From contig JAEYPH010000103.1 in assembly GCA_023410875.1 (NCBI GenBank), forward strand, positions 57,150-121,149: 64,000 nucleotides of DNA. The letters run 5' to 3'. Both the position numbers and the translations under genes were made by a program. The DNA comes from Bacillota bacterium (GTDB lineage Bacteria; Bacillota; Clostridia; Christensenellales; UMGS416). This document shows positions 7,542-15,962 of this stretch, piece after piece (positions within the stretch are counted from its first letter, which is position 1; each line of letters begins with the position of its first letter). Under the pieces are notes generated by a model. It did no database searches. It was not told where the DNA came from and saw nothing but the letters and a program-made list of their open reading frames with translations.

Positions 7542-9707
7542 TCACGGCTTCGCGGAAACCACCGCGCTGTACCATCCGTACACTTTGGAGCCGTTCACCG
7601 TCCGGTAGGCCCGCACCTTGTAATAGTATGTCCTTCCGGTGGTTAGCCCGGTGTTGGTCCAATTGAGCCAGGCAGTGGTCTTGACCAGCGAGTACGTGCC
7701 GCCGCTGGCCGTGGCTCGATACACTTCGTACCCAGTGGCGCCTGCCACCGTGTTCCAGCTCACCTTGACGCTGGTGGCCAATGCCCGGGCCGCCTTTATG
7801 CCGGTTGGGGCCATGGGTACCGGTCTGGCCGATACAACTGCCGAGTAGCCGCTATACACCTTGGCGCTGCCCATCAGCCGGTAGGCTCTCACCTTATAAT
7901 AATAGATCTTGCCGGTGGTTAGGCCGGTGTTGATATAGGCCACCGTGGAGCTGCCGGTGGTGGCAGCGACTTTGCTATAGGTGCCGGAGCTGGACGTCGC
8001 ACGGTAAATCTCATATCCGCTGGCGCCGGAAACCGCGGCCCAGGTCGTTTTGATGCTGTTGTAGCCGGCGGAAGCAGACTTGACCGATGCGGGCACAGCC
8101 GGAGCACTGACGGCCACCGTGCGATAGCCTTTCCAGGGATTGGTGAAGCCGGTCTTACCCTTCAGGTAGTACACGGTAAAGTTGGATTTGCATCCTTCAA
8201 ACACCATCTGGCCCATGGCGGGTGCATTGCCCAGGAAATACGCCTTTTCCAGTTTCTCGGATATCAAAAACGCCCAATCCCCAATGGAAGCAACACTGGC
8301 AGAGATCGTGAGGTTGGTCAGGCCGCCGCAGGCAAAAAAGGCGAAATTGCCTATGCGGGTGACCTTAGCGGGGATCGTGAGGCTGCTCAAGCCCGTGCAG
8401 CTGGCAAACGCCCCATCCTCTATGGCGGTCAGCCCGCTGGGGAGCGCAACGCCCGTAAGGCCTGTGCAGCCGGCAAAGGCTTCCTTCCCGATGGTGGTTA
8501 CGCCGCCCGGAAACTTCACGCTTTTCAGGTTTACGGATTCTGCGAATGCCCGGACTCCGATGCCGGTTACGGAACCGGGGATCGTATAGGATGTTCTGGC
8601 GTTGCCGATGGGGTATTGTAACAGCTTCGTCTTGGCCTTGTTGAACAAGACCCCATCCTGGCTGGAAAATTTCGCACTGGACGCGCTTACCTGGAAGGCC
8701 GCAAGCCTGTCACAGGATCCAAAGGCAAAATCCCTAATCGTCGCAACCTTGGCGGGGATCGTGATGCTGGTCAGATTGCGGCTGTTGGCAAATGCCGAGG
8801 CCTCAATGACGGTCACGGAGCTTGGGATCGTGTACGCCGTTCTGGTGTTCCCGACGGGGTACTGAATCAACTTGGTCTTTGCCTTGTCAAACAGAACCCC
8901 ATCCTGGCTCGCGTATTTCGCATTGGACGTGTGGACTTGAATGGCCGACAGCGCTTCACAAAGATCAAACACCCTTGCCCCAATGCTGGTGACACTGGCG
9001 GGGATCGTGATGCTCTTTAAGTCCATACAACCGCCAAACGCCTCATCTCCTATGGTTGCAACGCGGGAGGGGATCGTGATGCTTCTCAGATTTATGGAAC
9101 AGTCAAACGCCATCTTCCCAATGCTGGTTACGGAACCGGGGATCGCGTAGGATGTTCTGGCATTGTCGCTGGGGTATTGAATCAGCAATGATTTTACTTT
9201 GTTGAACAGAACCCCATCCTGGCTCGCGTATTTTGTGTTGGACGCGTTTACCTGAAATGCTGTAAGCCCATAACAATATCGAAACGCATACTCCCCGATG
9301 CTGGTAACGCTGGCGGGGATTGTGATGCTGGTCAGGCTGTTGCATAGTTCAAAAGCACTGGCCCCGATACTGGTAACGCCGGAGGATATCGTGACGCTGC
9401 TCAGGTAGAAACAGTTGCTGAAAGCCCCCCGCGCAATGGTCGTAACGCTTGAGGGTATCACGACACTCATCAGGGGGCTACTATCAAACGCATGCTCCCC
9501 TATAGCCGTTACCGGATATCCTCCCAGTTTCGATGGTATCGTGACCGCGCCGCCGCTGCCGGTGTATCCCGTGATCGTCGCTTTGCCGTTGCTGACCTCA
9601 TAGGTATAGCTGCCCGATTGCGCGGCCAGGGCGTTCAGGGGAATCAGAGAAAACAGCAGAACAGTGGCAACGAGTACAGCCGACAGCTTCTTGAGCATTC
9701 CAATCAT
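7542..9707 (-). CDS. Secreted BspA-type leucine-rich-repeat protein with two Fn3 domains
   Basis: A 721-residue exported surface or secreted protein. Residues 1-29 form a Sec signal (LLFSLIPLNALAA). About residues 60-510 carry repeated LRR_5/BspA units (consensus ITIPASVTSIGxxAFxxC), interspersed with four copies of a longer unit ending SQDGVLFNKAKTKLLQYP. Residues 530-721 hold two fibronectin type III domains (YEIYRATSSSGTYSKV, YYYKVRAY). There is no LPXTG anchor. BspA-like proteins usually bind host or surface ligands; the partner here is unknown. A decayed paralogue of the Fn3 part lies at 17.4 kb. The ATG at 9707 follows GGAG; M4 is an alternative start. Confidence 0.9.
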   Translation of the reverse strand: MIGMLKKLSAVLVATVLLFSLIPLNALAAQSGSYTYEVSNGKATITGYTGSGGAVTIPSKLGGYPVTAIGEHAFDSSPLMSVVIPSSVTTIARGAFSNCFYLSSVTISSGVTSIGASAFELCNSLTSITIPASVTSIGEYAFRYCYGLTAFQVNASNTKYASQDGVLFNKVKSLLIQYPSDNARTSYAIPGSVTSIGKMAFDCSINLRSITIPSRVATIGDEAFGGCMDLKSITIPASVTSIGARVFDLCEALSAIQVHTSNAKYASQDGVLFDKAKTKLIQYPVGNTRTAYTIPSSVTVIEASAFANSRNLTSITIPAKVATIRDFAFGSCDRLAAFQVSASSAKFSSQDGVLFNKAKTKLLQYPIGNARTSYTIPGSVTGIGVRAFAESVNLKSVKFPGGVTTIGKEAFAGCTGLTGVALPSGLTAIEDGAFASCTGLSSLTIPAKVTRIGNFAFFACGGLTNLTISASVASIGDWAFLISEKLEKAYFLGNAPAMGQMVFEGCKSNFTVYYLKGKTGFTNPWKGYRTVAVSAPAVPASVKSASAGYNSIKTTWAAVSGASGYEIYRATSSSGTYSKVAATTGSSTVAYINTGLTTGKIYYYKVRAYRLMGSAKVYSGYSAVVSARPVPMAPTGIKAARALATSVKVSWNTVAGATGYEVYRATASGGTYSLVKTTAWLNWTNTGLTTGRTYYYKVRAYRTVNGSKVYGWYSAVVSAKP

Positions 9708-9843
9708 GGTATCCGCTCCGCTCCATATATATTAGGGCATCTCCTGGGGAACTGGAAACAGGTGGCTTTAGCAAAATGATAGTTTCATTATAAGATAGAC
9801 ATAACCTCAAACACAATAGTTTATCGTTTATCGTACCCCCGTC

Positions 9844-9872
9844 TTGACGCCATGCGCGCAATCCCATATGAT
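9844..9872 (+). promoter_or_regulatory. Sigma-A promoter of methyltransferase transcript
   Basis: TTGACG (9844-9849), 17-nt spacer, TATGAT (9867-9872). Predicted transcription start is near 9879, about 230 nt before the start codon, leaving a long leader. Confidence 0.6.
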
Positions 9873-9878
9873 ATTCTC

Positions 9879-10085
9879 GGCAGCAAACGAACCGCATATG
9901 GGAGGGATACCGTCCGGAAGGCACAGCGATGGGCCTTCTGGAAAAGCAGGAAGACGCGAACAACAAAACAGGTGAAGCTTCGGACGCTTGTTTTGCTGTG
10001 CCCGCGTGTTCTTCTTGCAGCCGGTATCCCCTTTTTTGTTGGAAGAGGGATACCGCAGGACGGATCCCTCTTTTCGTTTGCTGCC
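9879..10085 (+). ncRNA. Structured attenuator-like 5' leader, class unknown
   Basis: The leader has three mutually exclusive pairing elements. GGGATACC occurs at 9904-9911 and again at 10047-10054; GGTATCCC (10023-10030) can pair with either copy. The downstream copy is also the left arm of a terminator: GAGGGAT (10045-10051) with ATCCCTC (10064-10070), inner CCG/CGG pairing, then TTTTCG. Several stems lie between, including GAAGC-TTCGG-type pairings near 9974-9990. The layout fits transcription attenuation by a riboswitch or protein. The stretch GGGATACCGCAG recalls the T-box antiterminator but lacks the UGGN bulge. I cannot assign a known class. Confidence 0.55.
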
Positions 10086-10109
10086 GCGAGTAAGAAAGGA
10101 GAAGGAAAG

Positions 10110-10946
10110 ATGCTTCCTATACAGACCTGGATTGACGAACTGTCTCGCCCGCAACCCTACGAGGCCGGCGCGCAGCTGTGGACCGACGAATACATTGCCC
10201 AGGGAATGCTGGCCGCACACCTGTCGCCGGACACCGACGCCGCCAGCTACAGGCCGCAGACCATCCGGGCTATCTGCGACCATCTGCCGCGGGCCATGGG
10301 CCTGAAGGCCGGGGACACCGTGGTGGACCTGGGCTGCGGGCCGGGGCTCTATTGCCGGGAACTGGCCGGGCAGGGCCTGGCGCTCACCGGCATCGATTGG
10401 TCGCAGAACTCCCTGCGCCACGCCAGGGAACTGTGCGCGGGGTTCAATGCCGTCTTCCATCAAGCCAGCTATTTGCAGCCCTTTGGCCGGGAGCAGTTCG
10501 ACGCGGCGCTGCTGATTTATGAGGACTATGGCGTATTATCACCCGAGCAGCGGCGGGCCCTGTTGCGCAACGCCCACGCGGCGCTGCGGCCCGACGGCCA
10601 TTTTGCGCTGGACGTGTCCAGCCTGGCACAATTCGCCCGCCGGCAGGGGGAAGCCATGCCCACATGGGAATCTGCGGACCAGGGGTTCTGGCGGCCCCAT
10701 CCCTATGTGGCGCTGCACACGGCCCATTTCTACCCGGAGATTCCCGCCGTGTGCGACGTCCACGGGGTGCTGGACGACCAGATGACCGTCTATCGCGTTT
10801 GGCAGACCTACTACTCGCCGCAGACCATCGAAGATGAGCTGCGGGAGAACGGCTTCGAGGTACGGGCCGTGTGGTCGGACCTCATGGGCCAGCCGTGGCG
10901 GGAGCAATCCATGGCCATCGGCGTGCTGTGCCGCAAGGCCGGATAA
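10110..10946 (+). CDS. Class I SAM-dependent methyltransferase
   Basis: A 278-residue cytoplasmic methyltransferase. Motif I VVDLGCGPGLYCREL lies near residues 70-84, acidic motif II (LTGIDWSQNSL) follows, and motif IV-like FDAALLIYEDYGVLS near residues 130-145 is the usual post-methyl loop. The substrate is unknown; this broad Methyltransf_25-type family acts on small molecules. I chose ATG 10110 because AAGGAG lies 8 nt upstream; the frame stays open upstream only through the structured leader. It is monocistronic, ending in a strong hairpin. Control by the leader attenuator is inferred. Confidence 0.85.
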   Translation: MLPIQTWIDELSRPQPYEAGAQLWTDEYIAQGMLAAHLSPDTDAASYRPQTIRAICDHLPRAMGLKAGDTVVDLGCGPGLYCRELAGQGLALTGIDWSQNSLRHARELCAGFNAVFHQASYLQPFGREQFDAALLIYEDYGVLSPEQRRALLRNAHAALRPDGHFALDVSSLAQFARRQGEAMPTWESADQGFWRPHPYVALHTAHFYPEIPAVCDVHGVLDDQMTVYRVWQTYYSPQTIEDELRENGFEVRAVWSDLMGQPWREQSMAIGVLCRKAG

Positions 10947-10957
10947 TCGAGAGCAAA

Positions 10958-10987
10958 CGCGGGCCCCGGCGGCAGCCGGGGCCCGCG
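10958..10987. terminator. Strong GC hairpin between convergent genes
   Basis: A perfect 12-bp stem (CGCGGGCCCCGG / CCGGGGCCCGCG) with a 6-nt loop, 11 nt after the methyltransferase stop and 1 nt beyond the TfoX remnant stop. Tails are T-poor. Confidence 0.6.
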
Positions 10988-10988
10988 C

Positions 10989-11244
10989 CTACTTGTGGCT
11001 GCTGTAAAACGCCTTTAGCCCCGCCTTGTCCTCATCGCTTAGCAATCGGTCGTTGACGCCCCTGTATGGCCGCCTCCAGCGCCCGCAGGCGCATCAGGCA
11101 TGCCGAGGGGTCTATGGCTTGTATACGCAGCCAGGCCTCGCGGCTGCCCACTGCTCGCAGCTGTTCCAGCGTCTCTATGCCCACCGCAATGAGCTGTTCC
11201 TCGATCTTGGGCCCTATGTTGGGCAGCTTGCTCAATTCCCCCAT
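10989..11244 (-). pseudogene. TfoX C-terminal (helix-hairpin-helix) domain gene with frameshift
   Basis: The start is ATG 11244 with AAAGGAG upstream, giving MGELSKLPNIGPKIEEQLIA, the TfoX_C helix-hairpin-helix. The open frame runs to ...LEAAIQGRQRPIAKR and stops at 11032. After AIQG the family-typical ending GVNDRLLSDEDKAGLKAFY is present in another frame and ends in TAG at 10989-10991. Removing one G from the GGGG run near 11069 would restore an 84-residue protein of normal domain size. Family members are stand-alone or regulatory DNA-uptake relatives; the role here is unknown. The cause could be a real mutation, a sequencing error, or slippage on the G run. Confidence 0.75.
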
Positions 11245-11525
11245 TCTGTGCTCCTTTGCCAAGCCCGGCTGCGCACCGGGCACTCCTTATGTCAACTTTA
11301 TCATAGCAAGCATGACTAGCGCATGTCATGTTCATGAAACATTTTCACGATCTTACCAATCAGATAAAAAGGGATTCCACAGCCACGTTGGTATTCCTGT
11401 CTGGCCATATCGGAAGGACTGCAACCCGGCGCGTCGAACGGTATCCGGGCAAACATCCATGAAATGGGGGTCATACCACAGTCGGCAGGCGGTCCCCAGT
11501 TATGGTCTCAGTATATTTTTTTGAG
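11245..11525. other. Intergenic stretch without recognised gene
   Basis: It contains the upstream region of the TfoX-like gene and no ORF with a credible start or family. The stretch near 11290-11350 is more AT-rich and probably holds the minus-strand promoter. Confidence 0.4.
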
Positions 11526-11582
11526 CCGAAGGTTTCCAAAGGGCGATCGGAAAGCCCTTTGGTCGCGCCCGACGGCGCGAAA
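11526..11582 (+). repeat. Dispersed double-hairpin repeat, copy 1
   Basis: 57 nt, identical at all but one position to 19435-19491. It folds into two stem-loops: CCAAAGGGC/GCCCTTTGG and TCGCGCC/GGCGCGA. It lies 14 nt beyond the stop of the minus-strand gene at 11597. Confidence 0.85.
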
Positions 11583-11596
11583 TCCCTTCCTCCCAA

Positions 11597-11989
11597 TCAA
11601 GACTTCTTGGAGAACTTATGTCCGCATTTGGAGCATGTGACCATCAGCTTACCCTTGCCCCGGGGCACCCGCAGGCTCTGGCGGCACTTGGGGCAGTGGA
11701 AATAGATATGGGTTTTGCGGTGCTGCCAGCGCACCCGCACCTGGCGGCCCCAGGCCGTAACCGGCGCCGTGAACCGCAGGAACTTGGCGTTTTCCGCCCG
11801 GCGGGCCGGCGCGTTGCGCGAGAACACGCGGAACATGCACCAGACCATGGGCAGCAGAGCGACCAGCCCGACAATGGGCACATTGAACAGTTGCGCCACG
11901 GCCAGCAGCACCAGCGCTCCTATCAGCAGCGCAGCGCTGAGCTGATCATATCCATAGCGGCCCATCATCCATCTTTGAAACGCTTTCAT
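11597..11989 (-). CDS. Small membrane protein with C-terminal zinc ribbon
   Basis: 130 residues. Two hydrophobic segments (about residues 18-35 and 38-55) form a membrane hairpin. A basic linker is followed by a CxxC...CxxC zinc ribbon, CPKC and CSKC (about residues 98-122), ending FSKKS. Similar short proteins with two membrane spans and a zinc ribbon are common in Clostridia and have no established role. The ribbon probably faces the cytoplasm. It is transcribed away from mntP's end with a 34-nt gap, so the two may share the mntP promoter. Confidence 0.75.
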   Translation of the reverse strand: MKAFQRWMMGRYGYDQLSAALLIGALVLLAVAQLFNVPIVGLVALLPMVWCMFRVFSRNAPARRAENAKFLRFTAPVTAWGRQVRVRWQHRKTHIYFHCPKCRQSLRVPRGKGKLMVTCSKCGHKFSKKS

Positions 11990-12023
11990 AGAACCACCAT
12001 TGTCCTTCTTTGTATACTTGGAT

Positions 12024-12623
12024 TCAACCCAGCATGCCCTTTAGGGCATCCATCCAACCCAGATGATCTGCCAAAATCTTAATGGCGATCAGGATGAGTA
12101 CGATGCCGCCGGCCAGCTGCGCCTTGTAGCGGTGTTTGAGGCCAAAGCGGTTGCCGATGGCCACGCCCACGAAGCTCAGCACGAAGGTCGTGATGCCGAT
12201 GAACGTCACCGACGGCGCAATCTGCACGCTGAGGAAGGCCAAAGAGACGCCGACGGCCAACGCGTCGATGCTGGTGGCTACGGCCATCAGCAGCAGCTCC
12301 TTGTAATTGAGCGGCGCATCACACACCACGCAGGCGGCTTCCTCCTCCTTCTCCTTGATGGCCTCCAGCAGCATCTTGCCGCCAATGACGACCAGCAGCA
12401 CGAAAGCGATCCAATGGTCGAAGCTTTCGATGTACTGGGCGAACTGCCTGCCCAGGAACCAGCCCGCCAGCGGCATGCCTGCCTGAAAACCGCCGAAAAA
12501 CGCCGCGATGATGGCGGCGTGCTTCCAGTTGACCCGCTTCATGCACAGGCCCTTGCACAGCGCCACAGCGAAGGCGTCCATGGACAGGCCCAAAGCCAGC
12601 AGGAAAAGCTCCAAAAATCCCAT
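12024..12623 (-). CDS. mntP: MntP-type manganese efflux pump
   Basis: Exports Mn2+ across the membrane to prevent toxicity. About 199 residues with six hydrophobic spans in two repeats, each with the diagnostic acidic motif: ALGLSMDAFAVAL near the N-terminus and VATSIDALAVGVSLAF in the second half. The cytoplasmic loop has an E/K-rich stretch (IKEKEEEAACVVCDAP) with a CxxC. ATG 12623 is 7 nt after GGAAAGGG; the preceding GTG is also possible. A consensus promoter is upstream, but I see no yybP-ykoY manganese riboswitch in the short leader. Confidence 0.95.
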   Translation of the reverse strand: MGFLELFLLALGLSMDAFAVALCKGLCMKRVNWKHAAIIAAFFGGFQAGMPLAGWFLGRQFAQYIESFDHWIAFVLLVVIGGKMLLEAIKEKEEEAACVVCDAPLNYKELLLMAVATSIDALAVGVSLAFLSVQIAPSVTFIGITTFVLSFVGVAIGNRFGLKHRYKAQLAGGIVLILIAIKILADHLGWMDALKGMLG

Positions 12624-12677
12624 CACAAAGCCCTTTCCGATGGGCCGCCCGCCGCGGCGCGCAACCCGTGTCTCTTT

Positions 12678-12706
12678 TTTATATCCTGTGTGCGCATTCT
12701 TGTCAA
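12678..12706 (-). promoter_or_regulatory. Consensus sigma-A promoter for mntP
   Basis: Minus strand TTGACA (12706-12701), exactly 17 nt, TATAAA (12683-12678), about 55 nt before the start codon. Confidence 0.8.
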
Positions 12707-12800
12707 CACATGGAAGCTGTGTTCACATATTGTTTCCATACGTTGTAATTTTGGCCCGGTTGTGTCATCATGATTCCAACCTTTTCACAAAGGAAACGCC

Positions 12801-13814
12801 ATGAAAATTACATTGAAAGATATCGCGAAAGAGGCCGGCGTCAGCGTGAGCATGGTCAGCTATGTGCTCAACAAGAGCGGCAAACCCACGCTGGACAGCC
12901 ACAAGCGCATACTGGAGATCGCCCGGTCCCATAACTATGTGCCCGACGCCAACGCTCGCGGATTGGTGACCGGCGTAACCCACAACATCGGCCTCATCGT
13001 GCCCCAGAAGTCGGAGATCTTCGCGCAGCCGTTCATGGTCAAATGCTTGCAGGAGTTCAGCCGCACGCTCAGCGAAAGCGCCGGGTGGCTGTCGCTGTGC
13101 CTGGGCAGCGACCTTTCCCCCGCAAGCATGCGCCGCTATCTGGCCAACGCAAGGGTGGACGGCATCATACTGCTGTACGCCGAGGACGCCGCGGACCTGG
13201 CCGAGATGCTCAGCGCCCGACGCACACCCTTCATCTTCTTCGACCGCGCCAACAACCGCGGCCAGGGCAGCTGCATCGCCGCCGACGACCGCGCCGGCAT
13301 GGGCATGCTCTTCGACCATCTCCATGGCTTGGGCCATCGGGACATGCTGTTTCTCTCGGGCCTGGAAGGCCCGCAGGAAGGAGCCCGGGACCGCCGCCTG
13401 TCCGCCTGGCAGGAGAAAGCCGCCCAGGCCGGCTTGCCGCAGCCCGCGGTGCTCTATGGCGACTACTCCAAGCACGGCGGTTATCAGGTGTTGAGGGACT
13501 ATCTGGACAGCGGGGCCCCGCTGCCCGGCGCCATCGCCGCCGGCAACGACCGCATGGCCTGGGGGGCGCTCAAGCTGCTGGCCGAGCGGGACATCCGCGT
13601 GCCCGAGGATGTGTCCGTGACCGGCTTTGACGACGCCGACGAGGAATTTAACGAGGACATCGGCCTGACGACCGCCCGCCAGCCCATCGCCGAGATGGCG
13701 CGTTTCTGCGTGCAGCACCTCTACGAACGCGGGGCCGATGGCAACATGGAGCCGGTCAACATCCGGTTAATGCCTGAGCTCATCATTCGCAAAACAACCG
13801 CAACACCACGCTGA
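12801..13814 (+). CDS. LacI-family regulator of the allose operon
   Basis: 337 residues. An N-terminal LacI helix-turn-helix with hinge (MKITLKDIAKEAGVSVSMVSYVLN...) is followed by a periplasmic-binding-protein-like sugar-sensing core (HNIGLIVPQK, IAAGNDRMAWGALKLLAERDIRVPEDVSVTGFDDAD). It is a cytoplasmic repressor that releases DNA on binding a sugar or sugar phosphate. AAAGGA precedes the ATG. It lies directly upstream of rpiB-alsK-alsE on the same strand, and a LacI-type palindrome overlaps the promoter of that operon at 13857, so it very likely controls these genes with an allose- or allulose-related inducer (inference). Confidence 0.92.
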   Translation: MKITLKDIAKEAGVSVSMVSYVLNKSGKPTLDSHKRILEIARSHNYVPDANARGLVTGVTHNIGLIVPQKSEIFAQPFMVKCLQEFSRTLSESAGWLSLCLGSDLSPASMRRYLANARVDGIILLYAEDAADLAEMLSARRTPFIFFDRANNRGQGSCIAADDRAGMGMLFDHLHGLGHRDMLFLSGLEGPQEGARDRRLSAWQEKAAQAGLPQPAVLYGDYSKHGGYQVLRDYLDSGAPLPGAIAAGNDRMAWGALKLLAERDIRVPEDVSVTGFDDADEEFNEDIGLTTARQPIAEMARFCVQHLYERGADGNMEPVNIRLMPELIIRKTTATPR

Positions 13815-13828
13815 TTCGCAGCAGCCCC

Positions 13829-13857
13829 TTGACAACCCATTGCACATCTTCTATATT
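13829..13857 (+). promoter_or_regulatory. Consensus promoter of rpiB-alsK-alsE operon
   Basis: TTGACA (13829-13834), 17-nt spacer, TATATT (13852-13857). It starts 15 nt after the lacI-type gene ends and is overlapped by the operator. Confidence 0.85.
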
Positions 13858-13881
13858 TGTAACGTTCCAATAACGTTACAA
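13857..13881 (+). promoter_or_regulatory. LacI-type operator
   Basis: A perfect inverted repeat TTGTAACGTT-N5-AACGTTACAA spans the end of the -10 and the expected transcription start, the classic site for promoter-blocking repression by the adjacent LacI-family protein. Confidence 0.8.
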
Positions 13882-13893
13882 GAGGTGTGCACA

Positions 13894-14337
13894 GTGAAGA
13901 TCGCCCTGGGATGTGACCATGTGGGCTATGAACTGAAGGCCGCGGTGCTGGATCGGCTGGCCCAGCGGGGCTGCGAGGTTGTGGACTTCGGCTGCCAAGG
14001 CCGCGAACGTGTGGATTATCCGCAGTACGCAAAGCTTGCAGCCAAGGCCGTGGCCGGGGGCCGATGTGACCTAGGGGTGCTGCTGTGCGGCACCGGCGTG
14101 GGCATCTCCATCGCCGCCAACAAGGTGCGGGGCATCCGCGCAGTGGTATGCTCGGAGCCCTACAGTGCGGCCATGGCCCGCATGCACAACGACGCCAACA
14201 TGCTGGCCATGGGCTCCCGCGTGGTAGGGCCGGCTCTGGCGTGCATGATACTAGACCACTTTTTGGACGCCGCCTTTGAGGGCGGCCGCCACCAGACCCG
14301 CGTGGATATGATCGCCGCGCTGGAGGACGAGCGGTGA
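13894..14337 (+). CDS. rpiB: RpiB-type ribose/allose-6-phosphate isomerase
   Basis: Interconverts aldose and ketose phosphates; here probably allose-6-phosphate to allulose-6-phosphate. 147 residues, the normal RpiB/LacAB size. The signature KIALGCDHVGYELK opens the protein, and the catalytic CGTGVGISIAANK lies near residues 66-78. The GTG start at 13894 lies 7 nt after GAGGTG and directly begins the conserved N-terminus, so an upstream ATG within the operator is rejected. First gene of the operator-controlled operon; its stop overlaps the alsK start (GTGA). Confidence 0.93.
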   Translation: MKIALGCDHVGYELKAAVLDRLAQRGCEVVDFGCQGRERVDYPQYAKLAAKAVAGGRCDLGVLLCGTGVGISIAANKVRGIRAVVCSEPYSAAMARMHNDANMLAMGSRVVGPALACMILDHFLDAAFEGGRHQTRVDMIAALEDER

Positions 14338-15245
14338 GCAAACTGCGGGCCGGCATCGACATCGGCGGCACCAAGGCCAGCGTCGGCCTGATGGAAGGAG
14401 ACCGCTTGCTGGGCAAGCGCCGGGTGGCGGTACGCCGGGAGGCCGGCTGCGCCGCCGTGATGGAAGACGTGGCCGATGAGCTGCGCGAGCTGTGCGCTGA
14501 AATGGGTGTACCTATGGAGCGCGTGGGCTTTTGCGGCATCGGCGTGCCCGGCACCGTGAGCGCCGATGGCCGCTCCGTGCGCATGGCCCCCAACCTGGGT
14601 TGGATGGAGGAACCTTGCGCCGAGCTTTTTACGGGCTGCAACGGCATCCCCGCGGCGCTGGTGCAGGACGCCAGGGCCGCGGCGCTGGCCGAACAGCGCC
14701 TGGGCGCAGCCCGGGGCCGCTCGGCGGTGCTGTGCGTGACGCTAGGCACCGGCATCGGCACGGGCATCGTGCTGGGCGGGCAGATCTACCACGGTGCGCT
14801 GGGTGGCGCCGGTGAGGTCGGCCACATACCGGCTGTGGCCGACGGGCGTGCCTGCGGCTGCGGGCGGCTGGGCTGTGTGGAGGCCTACAGCGCCGGCAGA
14901 GGCATCGCTCAGACCGCCGCAGAGCACCCGCAGTGGAAGGGGCCAGCCACCAGCGAGGCGGTGTTCGCCGCCGCGACGGCCGGCAACACCGTGGCCCGAG
15001 GCATCCTGACCGACGCCGTGGCCAAGCTGGGCGCGGCTCTGAGCGCCGTGATCAACGTGCTCTCACCGGACGCGCTGATCTTCAGCGGCGGCATGTGCGC
15101 CCAGCGGGAGCTCTACGTGCAGCCGCTGACCGATTACATCCGCACCCACGCCTACGCGCTGAGCGTGGCGGAGGGCCTGCTGATCGCTCCGGCTCATTTG
15201 GGCGAGGACGCGCCCATGGTCGGCGCGGCGTTGCTGAATACATGA
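14334..15245 (+). CDS. alsK: ROK-family sugar kinase, probable allokinase
   Basis: Phosphorylates a free hexose at C6 with ATP; from context, D-allose. 303 residues with the ROK ATP-binding start GIDIGGTKASVGL, the segment CVTLGTGIGTGIVLGGQIYHGALGGAGEVGH in the centre (given as family pattern; catalytic Asp in LVQDARAAALAE) and the zinc-binding CGCGRLGCVEAY near residues 175-187. GTG 14334 overlaps the rpiB TGA by 4 nt. Glucokinase or N-acylmannosamine kinase are alternatives, but rpiB and an alsE-type epimerase on either side favour allose. Confidence 0.88.
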   Translation: MSKLRAGIDIGGTKASVGLMEGDRLLGKRRVAVRREAGCAAVMEDVADELRELCAEMGVPMERVGFCGIGVPGTVSADGRSVRMAPNLGWMEEPCAELFTGCNGIPAALVQDARAAALAEQRLGAARGRSAVLCVTLGTGIGTGIVLGGQIYHGALGGAGEVGHIPAVADGRACGCGRLGCVEAYSAGRGIAQTAAEHPQWKGPATSEAVFAAATAGNTVARGILTDAVAKLGAALSAVINVLSPDALIFSGGMCAQRELYVQPLTDYIRTHAYALSVAEGLLIAPAHLGEDAPMVGAALLNT

Positions 15246-15259
15246 AGGAGAGGTAGACA

Positions 15260-15931
15260 ATGCACAAACCGATGCTCTCGGCCTCGCTGATGTGCGCGGA
15301 CCTACTGCACCTGCAGCGGGACCTGGACGCGCTGGCGACGGCCCCCGTGGAGCTGCTGCACTTCGACGTAATGGACGGGCACTTTGTGCCCAACCTGATG
15401 CTGCCGCCGGACTTCGTGCGGGCGGTGCGGCGGGGTTCCTCGCTGCCCTTCGACATCCACCTGATGGTCGAGCAGCCCGAGCGCGTGATTCCGATGCTGG
15501 ACATTCAGGCCGGCGACCTCGTCAGCATTCACCTGGAGAGCACGCCCCACGCGCACCGGGCGCTGGCCATGATCCGCGAGCGCGGCGGCCGGGCGGCGCT
15601 GGCTATCAACCCGGCCACACCGGTGGAGGCCGTGGGCGAGGTGCTGGACGAGCTGGACATGGTGCTCGTGATGACTGTGAACCCCGGTTATGCCGGGCAG
15701 AAGCTCGTAAGCGGTGGCATCGACAAGCTGCGCCGCATGCGCGCGCTACTGGACGATCGCGGATATGAGCGCATACTGCTGGAGGTGGACGGCAACTGCA
15801 GCTTCGCCAACGCGCCGCTGATGCGCGCCACCGGGGCGGACGTGTTTGTCGTGGGCAGTTCCTCGGTTTTTGATCCATTATTGGGTATCGCGCAGGGCGT
15901 GGAGCGGTTCCGCGCCGCCTGCGGGCAATAA
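15260..15931 (+). CDS. alsE: Allulose-6-phosphate / ribulose-phosphate 3-epimerase
   Basis: A TIM-barrel epimerase converting allulose-6-phosphate to fructose-6-phosphate (AlsE) or ribulose- to xylulose-5-phosphate (Rpe). 223 residues. Metal and catalytic motifs are visible: HFDVMDGHFVPN, FDIHLMVEQP, LVMTVNPGYAGQKLV and EVDGNCSFANAP. The phosphate-binding VVGSSSVF is near the C-terminus. GAAGGAGAGG lies upstream of the ATG. The operon with rpiB and a ROK kinase reproduces the three-step E. coli allose pathway, so alsE is preferred over a housekeeping rpe. Confidence 0.88.
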   Translation: MHKPMLSASLMCADLLHLQRDLDALATAPVELLHFDVMDGHFVPNLMLPPDFVRAVRRGSSLPFDIHLMVEQPERVIPMLDIQAGDLVSIHLESTPHAHRALAMIRERGGRAALAINPATPVEAVGEVLDELDMVLVMTVNPGYAGQKLVSGGIDKLRRMRALLDDRGYERILLEVDGNCSFANAPLMRATGADVFVVGSSSVFDPLLGIAQGVERFRAACGQ

Positions 15932-15962
15932 AGAAGAAGCAATAAAAAGGAGCGGTGAGAAA

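Noticed and set aside
7542..9707. Repeats in the LRR gene as a CRISPR or tandem DNA repeat array
   Set aside because: The periodicity is at protein level (LRR_5 units) with diverged DNA, inside one open frame with a signal peptide.
10045..10075. T-box riboswitch
   Set aside because: GGGATACCGCAG and a terminator recall the T-box core, but the UGGN bulge that binds tRNA and a clear stem I with specifier loop are missing, and the downstream gene is a methyltransferase.
12624..12680. yybP-ykoY manganese riboswitch before mntP
   Set aside because: The leader between the promoter and start is only about 50 nt, too short for that riboswitch.
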